From an uncultured Lachnospiraceae bacterium (lineage in GTDB: Bacteria; Bacillota; Clostridia; Lachnospirales; Lachnospiraceae): DNA of 64,000 nt. Each line of letters starts with the position of its first letter. Positions within the stretch are counted from its first letter, which is position 1. Positions 46,261 through 55,900 of this stretch are shown here, piece after piece. A program made the position numbers and the translations under genes. The notes under the pieces were generated by a model, which did not search any database, was not told the origin of the DNA, and saw only the letters and a list, made by a program, of their open reading frames with translations. The stretch lies in NCBI GenBank assembly GCA_946405625.1, contig CAMJHQ010000001.1, forward strand, positions 62,001-126,000, written 5' to 3'.

Positions 46261-46854
46261 ATGTATAAAAATGTAGTATTTGATGTGGGAAATGTACTCG
46301 TTCATTTCAGATATAAAGAATATATGAGAGACCTCGGCTTCAGCGAGGATGTAGTGGAGCTTTTTTCCGACAAGGTAGTAAATTCTGCACATTGGAGCAG
46401 ACTTGATGAAGGAGTTGCAGATGAAGATGAGGCAGAAGAATTCTTTAGAGGAGAGGTTCCGGGGTATGAGAAGGAGCTTGCCGAATTCTGGAAGCATCTT
46501 GAAGATATAGCAAGAGAATATGATTATTCGGAAAAGCTGATGATTGATCTGAAAGCCAAGGGATATAAAGTATATCTTCTTTCAAATTATCCGGATAAGC
46601 TTTCCGATATGCATTGGTCGAAATTTAAGTTTCTGAAGCAGATGGACGGATATATCATTTCTTCCAAGGTTAAACTGATAAAGCCGAATCCGGAAATCTA
46701 TAAACTGCTTGAATCCAAATTCGGAATCAAGCTTTCCGAGTCGATATTTGTTGATGACAGGCAGATAAATGTAGATGCTGCTGAGAAGCTCGGAATGAAA
46801 GGAATTCTCTTCACAGGTATCGATGATCTGACTAAAAAACTAATTTTTTGTTAA
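46261..46854 (+). CDS. HAD-IA family hydrolase
   Basis: Predicted small-molecule phosphatase, YihX-like. 197 residues. Motif I is FDVGNVLVHF, with Asn where many HADs have the second Asp (seen in YihX-type members). Motif II is LLSNYPDK, motif III Lys is in KLIKPNPEIY, and motif IV is FVDDRQINVDAA. The helical cap domain is inserted after motif I. ATG is preceded by ATGGAGTTGTT. Substrate unknown. Confidence 0.9.
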   Translation: MYKNVVFDVGNVLVHFRYKEYMRDLGFSEDVVELFSDKVVNSAHWSRLDEGVADEDEAEEFFRGEVPGYEKELAEFWKHLEDIAREYDYSEKLMIDLKAKGYKVYLLSNYPDKLSDMHWSKFKFLKQMDGYIISSKVKLIKPNPEIYKLLESKFGIKLSESIFVDDRQINVDAAEKLGMKGILFTGIDDLTKKLIFC

Positions 46855-46909
46855 CTATATGTAAATATTCTGTAAATTGAACCAAAAATCTTGTATATAA
46901 TTGTACAAA

Positions 46910-46937
46910 TTTACAAATAAGTGTGTTACAATATGAT
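46910..46937 (+). promoter_or_regulatory. candidate promoter of the tubulin-like gene
   Basis: TTTACA (46910-46915), 16-base spacer, TATGAT (46932-46937). An inverted repeat TTGTA-N8-TACAA (46891-46908) sits just upstream of the -35. Confidence 0.45.
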
Positions 46938-46970
46938 TTAGTGTTATTTAGTTGCACGAGGAGAAGTCAA

Positions 46971-49481
46971 ATGATACTTATAGACACACAAAAAGAAGAG
47001 TTTAACAAACTGAAGCATGTACGAATTTTCAGTAAGGTTGAGAATGAGAACCGCTTCAATGGCGATCTTCTTGTAATAGGACTCGGCGGCGTCGGCGGAA
47101 AAGTGGTAACGGCACTTAAACGTATGATGATGGGAAATATCAGCCGCGAGGACAATATCAGTTTTCTTCTGATGGATTCAGATATTCCAGCAATGGAAGC
47201 GACAATTAAGGATAGTAAAGAAGGTTATGGTCTTAATGCGCTTGAAGTGCTCAGTATTTACAGACCAAATCTCGGAGATATCCTTACAAGAGGTTTCAAC
47301 AGCATGCCTGTTCAGGAGTCCCTGGCTAAGTGGATGAGTCCTGATTTTCCGAGGATTTCAATCGGAACTACAGGTGCCGAAGGAAACAGACAGATAGGAA
47401 GACTCATGTTTTCAAACGCTTACGAAGACATGAGGATTTTGCTTTTTGAAAAGCTTGAAGAGCTTTACAGTAAATCAAAGGGCGGTAAGCTGGATGTAAT
47501 CATCGTTTCGAGTACAGCCGGCGGAACCGGAAGCGGTATTATCGCTGATGTAACATATAATATCAAAGCATACGGAAAGTCCAGAAGATGGACTGATTTT
47601 CGTGTCGGCGGATGTCTTATTACGCCGGATGCGCTTTTTGCAAACAAGTCTATTTATGAAAATGAAGATAAGAGAACATTGCTTCTCGCAAATTCACATG
47701 CAACACTTGAAGAACTGAGTCAGTTTATGCAGATTGCATATACAGGTGAGAGCTATAATTTCGAAAGCACAACTCACAGACTTACAATGAAAGAGAATAT
47801 CTTCGATGCATGCATGCTTGTTTCCGGAAAGAAGGATGAACAGGGATATATCCCGGAGCATGTCATTTTCAATGATGTTGCGTATTTCCTTCAGAAGCTT
47901 GCAATCAACAAATATATAGATGATTCCGATAAGAACGGAAATCGTATGCTTATCAGAGATTCGTTCTTTGAAACAAGCAGCGTCGGTCTGTTCAAGGTTG
48001 TTAATGAATCTGATTATAAGATTCCTATCCGTGAGATTGAGAATATCTGCGAACAGGATGTATACAGCCGTGCCGAGAAGAAGCTTAATGAAATGCCGGA
48101 GAAGGATGAGAACATCAAGAAGGATGTGGATGATACCTTCGGAGAGCTTAAAACATTTTTTGCGGGTGAACCGGGCGATGAGATAAATCTCAGCGTTAAC
48201 GGACTTATAAAGGTCGGACAGTATTCCAAGCAGCCTTACAAGCTTATCAAGAAGGGAACGGATGATTTCAGTACCATTCTTCAGAAACAGCTTGAGACCA
48301 TTAAGACAGATATACCTGTAATTGTTAAGTCCATAAGAATCAAGCTTACGTCAACGCTTGACGGACATATAGATAAATATCTGAGACAGTTTGGTCCTTT
48401 TGTCACAATGAAGATGATAGGAGCCAGAAACATAGGTGGATGTGAAGAGGACGGAGGAATGATCCAGGAGGTAAAATCTCTTGAAACGGCCCTCAGTAAT
48501 TACAGTCCTTTCAGCGAGTTTGAAAGAATAAGGGAATCTATTCTCGCAATTGTAAAGAAGAGATTCTTTACCTTCCCAAGTGCCAAGAGGGAAACCGAAA
48601 ACGGTTATTATGAGGCCAGCATCAAGGATGCTCTTGCGAAGGAAAGAAATATGCTGATGGAGGAAATGAACCGTCAGGATGTTCTGGGTGATATAGTCCG
48701 TCAGTTAAGACATAGAGCTGAACAGATGGAAGATATCTATTCGCAGTTCGGAGTTGACCTTAATTCTGCAATCAACGGCCTTGCAAGTGACGGTAAGAGA
48801 ATCGTCGGATTTATGATGAAGCAGGCAAAGCGTACCGAATTCCTTCCAAAGGATTATATTACTGACGAGAAAGTGGATCAGATGAAGTCGGGACTTATCA
48901 ATTTCATGGTAAGCCATGAGAGTGATCTTGATAATGACAGACTGGTTCCGGTAAGTCAGGAGATGGAAAGAATATATAAGAACTTCCTCAACGGAATCGG
49001 AGTATATGCTCCGGAGAAACTTATATATAATGCATTTGCGGATGAGCAGCCAACTATGTCGGAATGCAATTTCGTATTTGTGGGTAAGGATAACGATCTT
49101 CGCCGTGCAACCATGAAGAAGGCTGCAAAGGCATTTGTAGACGGGGCATTTGAGAAGACAAAGAAGAAGAAGCTCTGCGAGCTTGTTCCGGGATTTGAGA
49201 ATCAGGTTCTTAACAAGAAGTTTATTTCGCTTCCGGAATCAATGCCATTCTTCAGTCAGGCCGTTAAGGAAATCCTGATAGGAGCACCGTACAATGAAGA
49301 TCCGGACTCTATCACAATGAACCCGGGTGAGCTTCAGATTTCAGTAGATAATTTCTTTATGGGAATACGTCCTTCAATGCTTGCTTGTGCCGAGGAAATG
49401 AAGGCGGCATATGATAAGGTGACAAGTGGAGGAAACTATTTCGGACTTCATGCGGATGAGTCCCCTAAACCGAAAGCATAA
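46971..49481 (+). CDS. tubulin/FtsZ-like GTPase domain protein
   Basis: Large cytoplasmic protein of 836 residues with an N-terminal tubulin-like GTPase (Tubulin_2-type). Residues about 29-45 hold the glycine-rich VIGLGGVGGKVV, and the tubulin signature STAGGTGSG is at 181-189. SIGTTGAEGNRQIG and GGCLITPDALF fit the same fold. The remaining about 450 residues are mostly helical and not recognised. ATG 46971 is chosen since GAGGAG precedes it. It stands alone between its own promoter candidate and a strong terminator. It could be a cytoskeletal polymer, but polymerisation is not shown by sequence. Confidence 0.8.
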   Translation: MILIDTQKEEFNKLKHVRIFSKVENENRFNGDLLVIGLGGVGGKVVTALKRMMMGNISREDNISFLLMDSDIPAMEATIKDSKEGYGLNALEVLSIYRPNLGDILTRGFNSMPVQESLAKWMSPDFPRISIGTTGAEGNRQIGRLMFSNAYEDMRILLFEKLEELYSKSKGGKLDVIIVSSTAGGTGSGIIADVTYNIKAYGKSRRWTDFRVGGCLITPDALFANKSIYENEDKRTLLLANSHATLEELSQFMQIAYTGESYNFESTTHRLTMKENIFDACMLVSGKKDEQGYIPEHVIFNDVAYFLQKLAINKYIDDSDKNGNRMLIRDSFFETSSVGLFKVVNESDYKIPIREIENICEQDVYSRAEKKLNEMPEKDENIKKDVDDTFGELKTFFAGEPGDEINLSVNGLIKVGQYSKQPYKLIKKGTDDFSTILQKQLETIKTDIPVIVKSIRIKLTSTLDGHIDKYLRQFGPFVTMKMIGARNIGGCEEDGGMIQEVKSLETALSNYSPFSEFERIRESILAIVKKRFFTFPSAKRETENGYYEASIKDALAKERNMLMEEMNRQDVLGDIVRQLRHRAEQMEDIYSQFGVDLNSAINGLASDGKRIVGFMMKQAKRTEFLPKDYITDEKVDQMKSGLINFMVSHESDLDNDRLVPVSQEMERIYKNFLNGIGVYAPEKLIYNAFADEQPTMSECNFVFVGKDNDLRRATMKKAAKAFVDGAFEKTKKKKLCELVPGFENQVLNKKFISLPESMPFFSQAVKEILIGAPYNEDPDSITMNPGELQISVDNFFMGIRPSMLACAEEMKAAYDKVTSGGNYFGLHADESPKPKA

Positions 49482-49494
49482 TATGAATTATTTT

Positions 49495-49532
49495 ATCTGC
49501 ATCGGATATTTATATCCGATGCAGATTTTTTC
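49495..49532 (+). terminator. rho-independent terminator
   Basis: ATCTGCATCGGATA (49495-49508) pairs perfectly with TATCCGATGCAGAT (49513-49526), then TTTTTC. Confidence 0.93.
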
Positions 49533-49602
49533 TATATCGTCAAAAGTTTTGAGACGGAAATTATTAACAGCTGATTAAGTTTGAGATAGCTAACTAAAAT
49601 AG

Positions 49603-49631
49603 TTGTTAATTGACGTTTTATAGGTTATAAT
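49603..49631 (+). promoter_or_regulatory. promoter of fba
   Basis: TTGTTA (49603-49608), 17-base spacer, perfect TATAAT (49626-49631). A TTGACG at 49610 could be an overlapping alternative -35. Confidence 0.7.
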
Positions 49632-49730
49632 ATTATTCGCTGAGCTTTGGGAACGTTCAGCGGATTTTATGAGTAGTCTGATTTCAGACAGTTAACGAAT
49701 TAATAATTAATTACACGGAGGTAATATATC

Positions 49731-50594
49731 ATGTTAGTTTCTGCAACAGAAATGCTTAAGAAGGCAGTTGAAGGCCACTATGCAGTAGCTCAGTTCAACA
49801 TCAACAACCTTGAGTGGACAAAGTCAGTTCTCCTCGAGTGCGAAGAGCTCAAGACACCGGTTATCCTCGGGGTTTCAGAGGGTGCAGGTAAGTATATGAC
49901 AGGCTTCAAGACTGTAGCTGCTATGGTTAAGGCTATGGATGAGTCTCTCGGAATCACAGTTCCTGTAGCTCTTCACCTTGATCATGGTTCATATGAAGGT
50001 GCAAAGGCTTGTATCGAGGCAGGCTTCACATCTATCATGTTCGATGGTTCTTCACTTCCACTTGAAGAGAATATCGAGAAGACTAAAGAGCTTATCGCTA
50101 TCTGCAGAGAGAAGGGCATTTCTCTTGAGGCAGAAGTTGGTGGAATCGGCGGTGAGGAAGACGGCGTTGTTTCTACAGGTGAGTGTGCTGATCCTGCTGA
50201 GTGTAAGCAGATCAACGATCTTGGTGTAGATATGCTTGCTTGCGGTATCGGTAACATCCACGGAAAGTATCCTGATAATTGGGCAGGTCTTCAGTTCCAG
50301 GTACTTGAGCAGATCAAGGCTGTTACAGGCAATACACCACTCGTTCTTCACGGTGGTTCAGGAATTCCTGATGAGCAGATCAAGAAGGCTATCGACATGG
50401 GCGTAGCTAAGGTTAACGTTAATACAGAGTGCCAGCTCGTATTCGCAGCTGCAACACGTAAGTATATCGAAGAAGGTAAGGATCAGCAGGGTAAGGGATA
50501 TGATCCACGTAAGCTTCTTGCTCCTGGTGCTCAGGCAATCAGAGATGAAGTTAAGGACAGAGTTGCTGTATTCGGTTCAGCTAACAAGGCGTGA
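49731..50594 (+). CDS. fba: class II fructose-1,6-bisphosphate aldolase
   Basis: Zinc-dependent glycolytic aldolase (fructose-1,6-bisphosphate to DHAP and G3P). 287 residues, typical of Gram-positive FbaA. Zinc and active-site residues: ALHLDHGS near 81-87, EAEVGGIGGEEDG, GNIHGKYPDN and LHGGSGIPDEQI, with the final KVNVNTECQ segment. Very biased codons and a strong CGGAGGT site indicate high expression. It has its own promoter and terminator. A tagatose-bisphosphate aldolase is less likely. Confidence 0.95.
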   Translation: MLVSATEMLKKAVEGHYAVAQFNINNLEWTKSVLLECEELKTPVILGVSEGAGKYMTGFKTVAAMVKAMDESLGITVPVALHLDHGSYEGAKACIEAGFTSIMFDGSSLPLEENIEKTKELIAICREKGISLEAEVGGIGGEEDGVVSTGECADPAECKQINDLGVDMLACGIGNIHGKYPDNWAGLQFQVLEQIKAVTGNTPLVLHGGSGIPDEQIKKAIDMGVAKVNVNTECQLVFAAATRKYIEEGKDQQGKGYDPRKLLAPGAQAIRDEVKDRVAVFGSANKA

Positions 50595-50621
50595 GAATAT
50601 AATAAATTGAATTAAAGAAAT

Positions 50622-50656
50622 CGGGCCGGGGAATGACATGTTCCCCGGTCTTTTTT
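50622..50656 (+). terminator. rho-independent terminator of fba
   Basis: CCGGGGAA (50626-50633) pairs with TTCCCCGG (50641-50648), then a T-run at 50651-50656. Confidence 0.9.
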
Positions 50657-50665
50657 CGTATATTT

Positions 50666-50694
50666 TTGTGGTATTATAGCCTATTTTATAGTAA
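50666..50694 (+). promoter_or_regulatory. weak promoter candidate for the SMC operon
   Basis: TTGTGG (50666-50671), 17-base spacer, TAGTAA. If used, the first gene would have a leader of under ten bases and no ribosome site. Confidence 0.25.
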
Positions 50695-50707
50695 AATAAA
50701 ACGGATT

Positions 50708-52213
50708 ATGGAAAAGTATATTCTGACAAATGACATAATTAAAAATCATACGGAAAGAATGTTGAATCTCAGGAAATTTTATCCGTTTTTCAGCATACTT
50801 GAGTCAGGGATAAGTGCGCCCTCTGAGAGCGGCAGCACTTCGCTTGATATGGGCTACATCACCCTTGCGGTTTTGAGATTTCTGATAAACGAGAATAACT
50901 TCAATGAACGCGAGGTTACGAGTCAGGAGATCAGGAAATTCATTGCGGAACTGCTCACAAGAGATTTTGAACTGTCGCTTTCGAAAGGCGATATGGAGTC
51001 TCTGACCGAGAACATTTTCGACAAGCTTACAAACGGCGGGAGAGCCTTTGAGATCAGTTTCTTTGATCCGGCGGACAGAAAGACGAAAGTGATCAGAGTA
51101 AGGCTGATCGAGGCGAATGTACGTGAGGCTGAGGTTACCTATAGTATTACCGAAGAGGGAATAGAGTTTTATCTTTCAACGAAGGAGATGAAAGATGAAA
51201 GCAGGATCAGTACAGATCAGCTGCTTCTTGAAAAACTGATCAAGGCGGAAAACTATTCCGGCGGTATTGATGTTATAAGCCGCATTAATCTTGAAGTGTC
51301 TTCTCTTCATAAGAAGCGTGATGAAGCGGTAGCCCTGCTTCTTTCGGATGTCCATGCCGGTACCGTGGCTGTGGATGAGTTTATGGAGAGTACTTCGAAA
51401 TGGTTTGAGGAGGAAAGAAAGTCCTTCACAAAGAGCCGTGAGCTGGTTGATAAGGCTGCGGCAAGAATGGACAGGAGTTCCGGGGGAAAAGCGGTAAGAG
51501 ATATAACAAGACTCGAAACACTTCTTAAGCAGGCTATTGACAATCATAGCAGACTTATCAAGGCGTCGGCCGAGTTATCAAGGTTTGCGGACGAAATGGT
51601 AAGCCGTAAGAAGATGCAGATCCTCAGGAATACATTTGATTTTGAAGAGGCACTGAGTTCACTTGAGAGAATAGATAAACCTGACAGACTTGCGGCACTT
51701 ATAAGTCCGCTGCTTACGCCGAAATGTGAGAAGAGCTTCCAGATATCCATGATAGATTCTATCGTCCTGAAGAAGATAAATCAGGATGATATGGCAGAGA
51801 AGGTTGAGAAGGAAGCGGCTGATCTGAATTTCAGGTATGAAGATGAGATACTCTCCGAACAGACCGGTAAAAACTTTGCACTGCTCTTCAGGGAACTGCT
51901 GGAAAGACTTGAAAAGTGGGAAAAGCTCACGCTTCGTGAATATAATGCGATTCTTGAAATGAAGTTTACCGGAGACATTTATAAGAACAGAGATTACTTC
52001 GCGTATCTGGTACATTTATCAGAGAAAGACAGCTACAGTATAAGGAGCATGATCGATCAGCAGGAAACATTCCTGGAGGAACTGGCTGTCAAGTATATGT
52101 CAGATGCGGATCTGGAAAGATTTTCGGATATAAGATTCCGGATAGTTTTCGGAGACGAAGAGGTGGAGATTGAGGATTCATCCGTTACGGATATAACATT
52201 TGAGAGGATGTAG
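50708..52213 (+). CDS. jetA: JetA-like protein of a Wadjet/MksB-type SMC operon
   Basis: Probable kleisin-like subunit of an SMC complex, matching DUF5716/JetA-type proteins of type II Wadjet systems (recognised from memory). 502 residues, largely helical. N-terminus YILTNDIIKNHTERMLNLRKFYPFFSILESG is followed by a wing-like region (about 60-175), then long helices and a coiled coil (225-290). The ATG at 50708 is chosen because the longer ORF (from 50633) runs through the fba terminator. There is no clear ribosome site. The jetB gene follows 2 bases after the stop. Confidence 0.72.
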   Translation: MEKYILTNDIIKNHTERMLNLRKFYPFFSILESGISAPSESGSTSLDMGYITLAVLRFLINENNFNEREVTSQEIRKFIAELLTRDFELSLSKGDMESLTENIFDKLTNGGRAFEISFFDPADRKTKVIRVRLIEANVREAEVTYSITEEGIEFYLSTKEMKDESRISTDQLLLEKLIKAENYSGGIDVISRINLEVSSLHKKRDEAVALLLSDVHAGTVAVDEFMESTSKWFEEERKSFTKSRELVDKAAARMDRSSGGKAVRDITRLETLLKQAIDNHSRLIKASAELSRFADEMVSRKKMQILRNTFDFEEALSSLERIDKPDRLAALISPLLTPKCEKSFQISMIDSIVLKKINQDDMAEKVEKEAADLNFRYEDEILSEQTGKNFALLFRELLERLEKWEKLTLREYNAILEMKFTGDIYKNRDYFAYLVHLSEKDSYSIRSMIDQQETFLEELAVKYMSDADLERFSDIRFRIVFGDEEVEIEDSSVTDITFERM

Positions 52214-52215
52214 AG

Positions 52216-52926
52216 ATGGAGGACAGAAGTCTGAACAAAGCGCTGGATATATACAGTGCACTTATAACCGGGCAGAGCATATCTCTAAAGGATAAGGCAA
52301 CGGCGGAACTCTATAATGAGTTCTATGCGGATTCTGAGGTTTATGACATAACTACGAAGATACTTGCCAGGCAGGGACTTTCAATCTATGAATATAACGA
52401 ATCGCTGTTTGTGACAGCGGGAAGCGGTAACAAGGTATTCGGTTATACGAACGATGAATTGAAGCGTATACTCGGCCTCAGGCTGAATGTAGAGCTTTAT
52501 CTGGTGTTCTTTATAACTTATCATGCACTTCTGTATTTCTACAAATCTTCGGATACCTATCAGGTAAGGGAGTATGTGAGAGTTGACGAGGTGATAAACA
52601 GCGTGAACGATGATCTCAGGAAAATCCTTGGGGATGCGGCAATAGCTGAAGACCATAATGAGAACAGCTTTAAGTCGATAGCTTCACTCTGGGAAGGACT
52701 TCCTCCGTTTCTGAATGAGGACAGGGATCGTAACAAGGCATCCCGTGGTTCAAGATACGGAATGACAAAGCTTACTTTCAACTTCCTTATTGCCGAGAAG
52801 CTTTTTGTAAATGTGGACGATCGCTTCTATCCGACGGACAGGATGCATGCACTGGCAGAGAATTATTTTGAGGAAAACAGGAGCCTGATCAGAGAATATC
52901 TCGAGCAGGAAAAGGACAATGCCTAA
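52216..52926 (+). CDS. jetB: JetB-like protein (DUF6063-type) of the SMC operon
   Basis: Probable accessory winged-helix (KITE-like) subunit. 236 residues. Features seen: SLNKALDIYSALITGQ at the N-terminus, FFITYHALLYFYKSSDTYQVREYV in the middle, and a C-terminal RYGMTKLTFNFLIAEKLFVNVDDRFYPTDRM segment that reads as a winged helix. The start is 2 bases after jetA with GAGAGGATG upstream, and the end overlaps jetC by 8 bases. Position, size and neighbours match the JetB slot between JetA and JetC. Confidence 0.72.
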   Translation: MEDRSLNKALDIYSALITGQSISLKDKATAELYNEFYADSEVYDITTKILARQGLSIYEYNESLFVTAGSGNKVFGYTNDELKRILGLRLNVELYLVFFITYHALLYFYKSSDTYQVREYVRVDEVINSVNDDLRKILGDAAIAEDHNENSFKSIASLWEGLPPFLNEDRDRNKASRGSRYGMTKLTFNFLIAEKLFVNVDDRFYPTDRMHALAENYFEENRSLIREYLEQEKDNA

Positions 52927-55900
52927 TATAAACAGAATCAGAGTAAACAATGTTAAATATAATTTCGGTACGCAGAGTTATGATGATTTCATAATGAAAA
53001 TGTACGGCAGAAACACCTTGTATGACCTTGCGAACGGAGGCGGCAAGTCTGTTCTTATGCTGCTTCTGATGCAGTGCGTGATTCCGAATTCCACGCTTGA
53101 TGATAAGCAGCCGATAGAGAAGCTTTTCAGGGGAAATGATAATACCTGCATACATTCTCTTATCGAGTGGAAGCTGGATGACTGTGATATAACAGAAGGA
53201 CTCCGTTATATGACAACCGGCTTTGCGGCAAAGAAGGCAGGAGGCGGAAAGGATGCTGATCAGGTAACTATCGAAGGCGTTCAGACCGAGGAAGTATCTG
53301 CAGATGATGAGAAGACTACTGCAGAGATAGAGTATTTCAATTACTGCATTTTCTACAGAGATTACAACAAGAATGATATTATAAATCTTCCGCTCATAAA
53401 GGGTGAGGAGAGAATAACATATAAGGGACTTAAGAATTATCTGCTCGACCTTGCCAGAACCGACAAGAATATAATTGTAAAGGTTTTTGACAGGAAGGGC
53501 GAGTATCAGAGGTTTATAGCGGATTACGGACTTTATGAAAGTCAGTGGGAACTGATAAGAGGTATCAACCGTACAGAAGGTCATGTAAGAACGTACTTTG
53601 AAACTAATTTCAGAACAACGAGAAAGGTTATCGAGGACCTTCTGATAGAAGAGATAATAGAGAAAGCCTATGCTGTAAAAACAGCAGCTGCATCCGGAAA
53701 TGCGGGCAATACCGCAAGTCTGCTCATGACTATTCAGGAAGAGCTTAAGACTCTTGCCGAAAAGAAGAAGAGGATAGCTGATTACGATCATGAGAAGGAA
53801 CTGGTTCAGCTTCTTGCAGACAGAATAGGAACATTTGAGGAGCTTTTCAGAGAGAAAGAAAAGACTGCCCGTGGCTTTGCTGCAATCTACAGAACAATAG
53901 AGACAGAGAAGAAAAATGCGGACGAAGAGCTTGCAAAGCTTGAGCAGGAGCTTGAAGAGCTTTCGAACGGTTCGGACAGGATAAATCATGAGATCCAGCA
54001 GCTGAAGATCGAGATCACCAAGAAGGAAAGAGACGAGGCCGAAAAGAGGGCAGCACTTCTCGGGGAAGAACTTGAGAAGATCGAAGCTCTTATATCCGAC
54101 AGAAGGAAGGATCTTAACGAGAGAATAGCAGCAGGCGAATATATAGATCTTCTTGATGCAAGAGAGAAGCTTGCCGCACTTGAGAATGAAAGACGTGCTG
54201 CGGAAAACGCACAGGACGGAAAAGTTGATAAGGGCTGTATAGCATATAATATCAGACTCCGCATGGAGGAAAAGGCTGCCGAGATAACAGGCAAGGAGCA
54301 GAAAATATCGAATCATATACACAAGCTTTCGGAGGAAAGAGATTCGATAGAAAGACTTCGTGATGCGGCAGTTCAGAATCTTGCGGTTATAGAAAGTAAG
54401 CTTCAGGACAGAGATGAGAAGTTTGCCGAGTGCCGGAGAAAGACCGAAGAACTTGGGGAAGGTCTCTCGGAGAGAAAACTTCTTCCACCGAGAGAGCTGC
54501 TTGATGAAGCATCAAGGAAGAAAGTAAAGACTAAGGCGGATATTGAACGTCTTACTGTCGAAGAAAGCAGAGTATCGGCTGAACTTCAGCAGCTTACACA
54601 GGAGAAAAATCAGCTCGAGCAGAAGGAAGCTATCCTGAAGGAGAATGAAGCCGGATTTAAGCTTAATATAGATAAGCAGCGTGAAGAAGCCGGAAGACTG
54701 AAGAGTCTAGCGGGCATTTACGGAATGAATGATGATTACAGTGGAGACAGCAAGTCTGTTGAGAAGCTTGCGGAACTGATCCAGTCTGCAATCAGAAAGG
54801 ACTATATCAGAGTCCATGAAACAGGAAAAGCGGCAGAGCTTTCCGAAAAACGCCTGAAGGATATCGAGATGGGCGTTGTGCTTAAGCGTTCTGAAGATAT
54901 TGAAAAGGTAAGAGAGTATATTATTACACGCCACAGTCATAGTGCGATAACGGGAATAGACTATCTTTCCGCTCTCGGAAGTGAGAAGCGTGCAGAGCTG
55001 CTTAAGGTAAATCCGTCGCTTCCGTATGGAATAATCGTAGAGGATCTTGCAGCTGTGACAGACGATCCCGGTCTCAGAGAGATAGAAACTTCTACGGAAG
55101 TTATGCTCTATGATAAGGAGAACCTTGACAGTGCTCATAATATTATCGGTGAAAATGTATTTGCAGTCAGACGCGGAAGTGACTATTTTACCGACGAAGA
55201 AACCGTTAATCGATTAAAGAATCTTGAAACTGAAAATCTCAGGAATCTGAATGAAGAGAAAAGAGCAGTTCAGGATATGCTTGCTACAAAGCAGGCAGAC
55301 CTCGCATTTACGGAAATATATATCGGAAAGGGATATGATACCCTTGAAGAAAGAATAAAGGAAAATGAAAAACAGCTGAGAGCTGTGGAGGATAGTCTTC
55401 TTGAAGCTGAAGAACGTGAAAGACGCCTTCTTTCCGAAAAAGAAGAGTTCGAAGGTAAGCTTAATTCATGTGAAGCAGAGCTGAAACTTACAGACGCAGA
55501 TATAGTCATTCTTCGAGAGATGGCGGAAATAGCCGAGGAAGAAAGACATCTTACACGTGATACTGCAGAGCTTAAAGCTTCAAAGGATAGTACTGAGCAG
55601 GCACTTTCTTCAAATGAAATGAAGCTCAGGAAGATTTCATCCGAGATGGCAGATTTGGAAGCTATGAACAGTCAGCTTCGGGATGAACGCCGTGAGATGG
55701 ATTTCAACTGGGACAAGAAGTATTCGGTTTATTATACGGATACGGTAAGACCAGACCTTAATATGTCACTTGCAGAGCTCGCATCATTATTTGACAGGCA
55801 GGCTGCTGACGGAGAGGGCGAAGTGTTCTCGAGAGAGAAAGAAAAGCTTCTCAGAGATACTCTTTCCGACAGCGTGAGAAGACTGGAAAAATCAATTGAA

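Noticed and set aside
50633-50707. 25-residue N-terminal extension of the JetA-like protein
   Set aside because: It would be encoded by the fba terminator and promoter region; the conserved-looking protein starts at ATG 50708.
52889-54322. 477-codon minus-strand ORF opposite the start of jetC
   Set aside because: Antisense shadow of the SMC ATPase gene with the same biased composition; overlaps its Walker A coding region.
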